Part shown: in pieces, positions 57,687-64,000 of the stretch
Layout of the letters: every line of letters begins with the position of its first letter
How positions within the stretch are numbered: the first letter of the stretch is position 1
Origin: Lacrimispora xylanisolvens
GTDB taxonomy: Bacteria > Bacillota > Clostridia > Lachnospirales > Lachnospiraceae
Direction: 5' to 3'
Length of the DNA stretch: 64,000 bases
Assembly (NCBI GenBank): GCA_017084465.1
Contig: CP070896.1
Span: 4,515,501 to 4,579,500, forward strand
Translations under genes and position numbers: made by a program
The notes under the pieces: generated by a model
What the model saw: the letters and a program-made list of their open reading frames with translations, nothing else
Told to the model about the DNA's origin: nothing
The model's database searches: none

Positions 57687-57716
57687 AAATGTAAGTAAAA
57701 TGAAAGGAGTTCTTAA

Positions 57717-60700
57717 ATGGCAAAATTATATGACATCCGTCTTCTTGCGGAAATGGAAGCAGAAGATATCAGCGGTTCACCACAAGACTGGATGCATTAT
57801 CTGGACACAGCAGCAAAGCTGTACCGCTATCCCCTTTTCTGATACTCTGCTGATCCATGCACAGCGACCTAACGTAACGGCCTGTGCGTCACTGGAACTG
57901 TGGAATGAGAAGATGGGGCGGTGGGTAAACCGTGGGGCGAGAGGGATTGCTTTGATTGATGATACCGGACCGAGACGGCGGCTCCGGTATGTATTTGATA
58001 TTTCCGATACCCACATGGTGCGTGGCGGCAGGACGCCGAACCTGTGGCAACTGCAGGAGTCACAGAAAGATGTACTGCTTAACCATCTGGTAGATACCTA
58101 CGGCCTGGAAGGAGATGGTATCGCCGATTTGCAGTCCGCTTTATTGGAAATTGCATCACAGATGGCAGAAGATAACCTGGAAGAGGCAATGGATGGTTTA
58201 GCTTATAACCTGGAAGACACATTTCTGGAGGGACTTGGTGACGATGCCATCCGTGTTAATTTCCGGAATCTGCTGACGAATAGTGTGTTTTACGCACTGT
58301 CCCGACGATGCGGTCTTGAGCCAATGGAATATCTGGAAGAAGCAGATTTTACCGGCATTACGGACTTTAACAAATTGTCTGTACTTACTTTTCTGGGCAG
58401 TGCAACCAGCCAGATTGTCGAACCAGTGTTGGTAGATATCGGGCAGACAATACGGAAAATATGCCTGGAAGAAATAAAGGAAGAGGCAGAAAAAACAGTT
58501 GCAAACGCAAATGATATCGGATATAATAAATTCAACACGTTAATTCGTGAAAGCGAAAATGAACAAGGAGGAATCAAAGATGGAACTGACCTATCACCGC
58601 AAGGGGGATTATCAATTCCCGAACCTGGTCATCGAGGAAGAGAACATGACAATCGGGAAATACGGGATGCTGCGCCGGACATTCCTGAAAGAGAACCGGA
58701 AGAACTGGTATCAGAGCATGATGCTGACTGGCAAGCTGGACAGCCATCTGATGGAGATAGAGAAGGCAGCCGGGGAGCGGATGGAAGTCTTGATGAAAAG
58801 CCTGCAGGAGAAACATCCGGCTCCGAACAAGAAGACCGATCAGATGGCGTGGATGGCACACATGAACAGCCTGACATTGATGGCAGAAGAGAGTATCTTG
58901 ACGGAATTGGTGTACAGCTAAGTGAAGAAACAAGGGAACAGGATTTAAGTGAAGCAGAGGAAGAAATCGCCTCTGCTTTATCTTTGCCCGAATTTCCTAC
59001 CGTAGAACAGCAGCTACGGGCGATTGAGAAACAGACACAAGCCTTGTATGCCGGCGAGATCGCCATTCCTGCCAAGGTGGTAGATGAGGTGCTGCGGGGC
59101 GGCAGCAATCATAAGGGAAGCCAGCTTCGTATCATCTATGACTTTATGATTGACCAGACACCGGAGGAGCATACCGAATTTATCCGCCGGGAATATGGAA
59201 CCGGTGGGATTGGTTTGGAAATTAACGGGATTGAATATTCGGTCTGGTATGACGAACTGGGAATGCAGATTGCGGTCGGACATACAGTAGAGGATCAGCT
59301 GCTGGACAAGGCATTTCTATCCTGGGAAGAGGTAAGCGGGCGGATAGGGCAACTGCTTTTACAGGGAGAGTATGCGCCGCAAGTGGTGCTTGATGCCGCC
59401 AGAGATAATGCCCTGGAAGAACATGCCCAGGCTCTGGCATATATGGAAGGCGATATGGCGGAAGGAGTTGCCGAGCTGGTCTTTGAGGATGTGGAGGATT
59501 TTCGCGGCGGGTATCCGGATAAGGTAGAGAAAATCAAGAACCTGCTTGCCCAGCCTGAGTATTTGACAGAACTAAATGAACGGTTGGAGGGTTTCGCAGA
59601 GGCGTATGCGGAAGATAAAGACCTTATGCGTTTTCACCATTACCGTCCGGATAAGGTATTGAAACAGTTTCAGAAGTTTGCCAGAGATGCCGTTCCATAT
59701 CAAGCAAGGGAGGATTTTGCATGGGAAGAACATCCGGTATTTATTACCCAGGATGAGATTGACACATTCCTTGCCGGCGGTGGTGCTTATTCGGATGGAC
59801 GGTTAAGCACTTACGCATTTTTCTTACAGGACAAGTCAGATAAAGAAAAAACAGATTTTGTAAAAAGAAGTTACGGCCAGGGCGGACGCAGCCATGCACT
59901 TTCCGGGGCGGATAATTCTCATGCAGATTATAGTGGGAAAGGGTTGAAGCTGGCAAGAGGGAATTATGGAAGTCCCAAAACAGAGGTTTTGCTAAAATGG
60001 CCCAAGGTTGCAAAGTGGATAGAGTACCTGATTGAACATGACAAATATTTGAGGGCTGCGGATTATTCACGAATGCCCGAATATGAGCGGGAGCAGATGG
60101 CAAACCGGATCATTGGATTTTATTATCATCTTCCGGAAGAGATCGAGCGTCCGTTTGTAGATGATTTCTTTCATGAGGAAGCAAGAAAAGAACTACCAGT
60201 GGTACTGGAAAATCAGGAAGCAGCCGAGGAACTTGTCAAAAAGATGGATACTGCTCTTGCTGCACTGCCACTGGATTTTGAAGATTATGATAAGCGGGTA
60301 CAGACACTTGCAGAGCTTCATCAGTATATTGAAGGAACCTATACGATTTTCCCGGAGCCAGAGAATGAAGCAGACATAGGAGATGGTAGACAGTTATCGC
60401 TGTTTGATTTCGTAAATCAGTCCACACCGGATATAGTGGAACCAGATATAAACGAAACGGGAACAGAAAGTATTGTCAATCAAACATTGGAACGGCAAAT
60501 TTCGGATGCGATGGAAACCGCACATACTCACTGGGAAGCATTTTCTCCGGAGCAGATGGAAGTTATCTACGAGATTGCAGAGACAGGACAGGATTTAGTG
60601 CTGCTTTGTAATCCAGAGTTTCCACCGGAGCAGATGCAGTTGATCGCTGATGTGATGAAACGCATGGCGGCAGATGAGCAGGCGATGTTTGGCAATGAAA

Positions 60701-63700
60701 TCACTCCACTGACCAATCATGTGATGAAACCGGAAGAGATAAACGAGATTAGAAAAGGCAAATATCTTCCCTTAGAACCATTTGAAACGAATAATAGTGA
60801 CCAGGAACAGACAGAGGTATCAAAGCCGGAACAAGTGAATTTCCGCATTACAGATGACGATCTTGGAGCCGGTGGCCCGAAGCAGAAATTCCGTGCCAAC
60901 ATGGAAGCGGTAAGGCTGCTTCATGAATTAGAGTTTGAGGGGCGTATGGCAACCCCGGAAGAACAGGAGATTTTATCCCGCTATGTTGGCTGGGGCGGTT
61001 TGCCCCAGGCATTTGAGGAACATAATGAGGTCTGGTCAAATGAGTTTACCGAGCTTTATGCAGAGTTATCACCGGAAGAATACAAGGCAGCAAGGGCTTC
61101 AACCTTAAATGCGTTCTATACCTCACCAACTGTTATAAAAGCAATGTATGAAACCTTGGGAAATATGGGACTGCAATCCGGTAACGTACTGGAACCATCT
61201 TGCGGCGTTGGAAATTTCATGGGGTTGGTGCCGGAGAGCATGGATGGCTTAAAGATGTATGGTGTTGAGTTAGATAGCATATCCGGCAGGATTGCCAGGC
61301 AGCTTTACCAGAAAAACCATATCTCGGTGCAAGGGTTTGAAACCACAGATTACCCCGACAGTTTCTTTGACTGTGTGGTTGGGAATGTGCCTTTTGGTGC
61401 CTATAAAGTACCGGATCGCAAGTATGACCGCCATAATTTTATGATCCACGATTATTTTATTGCCAAGTCCCTTGATCTGGTGCGGCCGGGAGGTGTGGTA
61501 GCAATCGTTACATCCAGCGGAACAATGGATAAGCAAAATCCATCTGTGCGCCAGTACATTGCCAACCGTGCCGATCTGCTGGGGGCAATCCGTCTGCCTA
61601 ATAATGCGTTCCAAAGAAATGCCGGCACCGGGGTAGTAGCGGATATTTTGTTCTTCCAGAAACGTGACCGGGCTTCCCTGGAAGAGCCGGAGTGGGTGAA
61701 TTTGGGCACAACACCAGAGGGGTATTCCGTCAATTCCTATTTTGCAGAACATCCGGAAATGGTCTTAGGCGATTTTACAACGGAAAGTACCCAGTATGGG
61801 AAGCAGGAAGTAACGGTAAAACCAAAAAGAGGGAGCCGAACTTGCAGTACAGCTAAAAGAGGCGGTCAATCATATTCGGGGAACTATTACAGAGACCTCG
61901 CTGGATGATTCAGAACTGGATGAAGTGGCGGCATCTATTCCAGCAGATCCATCCGTTAAGAATTTCAGTTTTACAAATGTGGATGGTAAGGTATACTACC
62001 GGGAAAACTCCCGGATGAACTTGATGGAACTGCCAGCAATGACAACAGAAAGAGTGCTGGGGATGATTGCCTTGCGGGATCTGACGCAGGAGTTAATTCA
62101 GTGTCAGATGGAGGATGGAAGCGATACTGAGGTAGCAGCGCTGCAGGATAAATTGAATCGGCAGTATGACGGGTTTATCGCCAGGTATGGACTGATCAGC
62201 AGACCTGCTAACCGAAAAGCGTTTTCCCAGGATAGCAGCTATTGTCTGCTGTCCTCGCTGGAATTGCTGGATGAAGAGGGGAATCTGAAACAAAAAAGCG
62301 GATATTTTCACCAAACGTACCATCCGCAAAGCAGAGCCGGTCACTTCGGTGGATACTGCCAGTGAAGCCCTGGCTGTTTCCATTGGGGAACGGGCTGTGG
62401 TGGATCTGCCATTCATGGCAGCACTGGCGGATAAGACCGAAGATGATATCATCAAAGAACTTGCCGGAGTCATCTTTCAAAACCCTTTGACCGATAAGTG
62501 GGAAACTTCCGATGAATATTTATCCGGCAATGTCCGGGAAAAGCTGCAGGTTGCCAAGGATTTTGCCGAAAACCATCCGGAATATGAAATCAATGTAGAG
62601 TATCTGACCAAGATTCAACCAAAGGATCTGGAAGCATCGGAAATTGAAATACGCCTGGGAGCAACCTGGGTAGATCAGAAATATATCAATGATTTTATGA
62701 AAGAAACCTTCCATACACCCAATTATTATCTGGGCAAAACCATTGATGTGAAATATGCCGAAATTAACGGGCAGTGGAATATCTCCGGAAAAATGCGGAC
62801 ATTGGGAATACACTGGTCAATGCAACCTACGGAACCCAGCGGGCAAATGCTTACCGGCTCTTGGAGGATGCGCTTAATTTACGTGATACAAAGATTTTTG
62901 ATACCATTACTGAGGATGGGAAAGAGAAGCGTGTAATCAATAAAAAAGAAACGATGCTGGCACAGCAGAAACAGGACATGATTAAAGACGCCTATAAGGA
63001 ATGGATATTCAAAGATATTGACCGGAGGGAGGATTTATGTCGGAAATATAATGATCTGTTCAATAGTATCCGCCCCCGTGAGTACGATGGAAGCCATATC
63101 CGGTTTGTGGGTATGACCCCGGAAATCACACTGATGTCCCACCAGAAAAATGCGGTTGCCCATATCCTTTATGGGAATAATACACTGCTTGCTCATTGTG
63201 TGGGAGCGGGGAAAACTTATCAAATGATAGCGGCAGGAATGGAAAGCAAACGTCTCGGATTAGCACAAAAAAATCTGTATGTGGTTCCCAACCATCTGAC
63301 CGAACAATGGGGGAGTGATTTCCTGAGACTTTATCCCGGTGCGAATGTTCTGGTATCAACCAAAAAAGACTTTGAGCCGGCTAATCGTAAAAAATTTTGT
63401 TCCCGGATTGCTACCGGAGATTATGATGCTATAATCATCGGACACAGCCAGTTTGAGCGGATTCCCTTATCGAAAGAGCGGCAGGCGGCAACCATTGAAC
63501 GGCAGATTGAGGATGTTACGATGGCAATTGAAGAAGCTAGTATGGAGGAAGGTTCACGTTACACCGTGAAGCAGATGGAAAAGACCAGAAAATCCTTAGA
63601 AGCCAGGCTGGAAAGGCTGAACGACCAGACCCGCAAAGATGATGTGGTAACGTTTGAGCAGCTTGGCGTAGACCGCTTATTTGTGGATGAATCACATTTT

Positions 63701-64000
63701 TACAAAAATATGTTCCTCTATACAAAAATGAGGAATATAGCCGGCATTGCCCAGACCGATGCCCAGAAAAGTTCAGACATGTTCATGAAGTGCCAGTACC
63801 TGGATGAGATTACTGGAGGAAAAGGAGTAACCTTTGCGACCGGAACGCCGGTTTCAAACAGTATGGTCGAACTATATACCATTATGCGCTACTTACAATA
63901 TGACACGCTGCAGAAGTTAGGACTGGGACATTTTGATTCCTGGGCGGCAGCGTTTGGAGAAACAGTGACGGCAATTGAGTTATCGCCGGAAGGAACGGGC
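57717..64000 (+). CDS. Giant DNA methylase-helicase of the ICE (SNF2/DEAD type), partial, four frameshifts
   Basis: At least 2,094 residues, running off the window. The start is ATG 57717 (MAKLYDIRLLAEMEAEDISG) behind AAAGGAG. An N-terminal domain (YPFSDTLLIHAQRPNVTACASLELW) is shared with LtrC/DUF-type ICE proteins. An N6-methylase domain follows (LEPSCGVGNFMGLVPE, then GNVPFGAY as the NPPF-like motif). A superfamily-2 helicase comes next (AHCVGAGKTYQM, VDESHFYKN, FATGTPVSNSMVELY). Frameshifts: CCCC 57831-57834, AAAAA 61824-61828, AAAAAA 62292-62297, AAAAA 62789-62793. The fusion resembles phage DarB-type antirestriction proteins, so protection of incoming DNA is a reasonable inference. Confidence 0.88.
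58580..58921 (+). CDS. tnpV: TnpV-like protein encoded inside the methylase-helicase gene in another frame
   Basis: A 113-residue protein, MELTYHRKGDYQFPNLVIEE, KYGMLRRTFLKENRK, LDSHLMEIEKAAGERME and a final LTELVYS, matching the TnpV family found in Tn4451-like and Tn1549-like elements. It has its own strong ribosome site AAGGAGG (58565-58571), 8 nt before the ATG. It is read in a different frame, entirely within the large gene. In the large gene's frame this stretch is a Glu/Asp/Gly/Pro-rich, low-complexity linker. TnpV has no established function. Confidence 0.82.
   Translation: MELTYHRKGDYQFPNLVIEEENMTIGKYGMLRRTFLKENRKNWYQSMMLTGKLDSHLMEIEKAAGERMEVLMKSLQEKHPAPNKKTDQMAWMAHMNSLTLMAEESILTELVYS

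Larger units (their letters stand above)
25180..64000 (+). mobile_element. Tn1549/CTn-type integrative and conjugative element, left part
   Basis: Everything from just after lysS to the right edge has the conserved gene order of clostridial ICEs of the Tn1549/CTn family: parA-parB-repA, regulators, surface pilin, PcfB, VirD4, Maff2, VirB6, PrgI, VirB4, sortase B, NlpC/P60 protein, DUF4315, DUF4366, topoisomerase III and the giant methylase-helicase. All main genes point rightward. Integrase, excisionase and relaxase, expected at the far end, are outside the window, so the right boundary is unknown. The left boundary is somewhere in 25,180-25,432. Genes are dense and often overlap by 1-4 nt. 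Confidence 0.9.

Noticed and set aside
26326..62793. Programmed ribosomal frameshifting as an explanation for the broken ICE genes
   Set aside because: The shifts go in both directions, occur at A, T, G and C runs, lack common slippery heptamers or downstream structures, and affect unrelated genes.

Overview
The window looks like the chromosome of a Lachnospiraceae-type Clostridium (the Lacrimispora/Enterocloster neighbourhood is my inference from gene order and protein flavour) carrying a large integrative and conjugative element (ICE) inserted just downstream of lysS.

Positions 1-7,356 are housekeeping: the 3' end of murB, then rapZ-whiA-HPr/Crh-like protein as a tight operon, dnaE and pfkA. 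Positions 7,361-21,593 form a pectin/galacturonate island: a BD-FAE-like acetylesterase, a GH105 unsaturated rhamnogalacturonyl hydrolase, an AraC-type activator, an ABC importer for pectic oligosaccharides (binding protein, small unknown protein, two permeases, no ATPase), a GH28 galacturonidase, a TIM-barrel sugar isomerase/epimerase, tagaturonate reductase (uxaB), altronate dehydratase (uxaA) and a LacI-type repressor. Three near-identical 14-bp palindromes, TGTAAG(CG/TA)CTTAC(A/G), sit at the promoters of the ABC operon, uxaAB and the lacI gene and define a small regulon. Housekeeping then resumes: a DUF6145-like gene, dusB, greA and lysS.

From about 25,180 to the right edge (still open) lies a Tn1549/CTn-type ICE. 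In order: DUF6075, DUF3970, parA, parB, repA, DUF6050; an XRE regulator with two sigma-like factors between two copies of a 25-bp palindrome; a giant thioester/Cna-B pilin with a TPKTG sorting signal; PcfB, the VirD4 coupling protein, Maff2, VirB6-like, MT-A70 methylase, PrgI, VirB4, a second DNA methylase, sortase B, an NlpC/P60-3D cell-wall hydrolase, DUF4315, DUF4366, topoisomerase III, a MarR regulator with its operators, a GNAT acetyltransferase, and a >2,090-residue methylase-helicase within which tnpV is encoded in another frame. Integrase and relaxase are not in the window.

The most striking observation is that both central conjugation ATPases are interrupted by self-splicing introns of different classes. 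virD4 carries a 2.5-kb group II intron (RT-maturase-HNH) just after its P-loop. virB4 carries an ORF-less 339-nt insert just before its conserved TQN motif. I can fold that insert as a group I intron: the P3/P7 pseudoknot, P4-P6, P8 with a GNRA loop, P9 hairpins, an exonic U before the 5' site and a terminal G at the 3' site. Removing it restores virB4 exactly in frame.

Twenty single-base indels, all in short homopolymers or doublets, break otherwise intact genes (2 in the first 25 kb, 18 in the ICE). Correcting them gives whole-codon lengths for every affected gene, so sequencing or assembly error is the likeliest explanation. I annotate those genes as single loci and state each frameshift.
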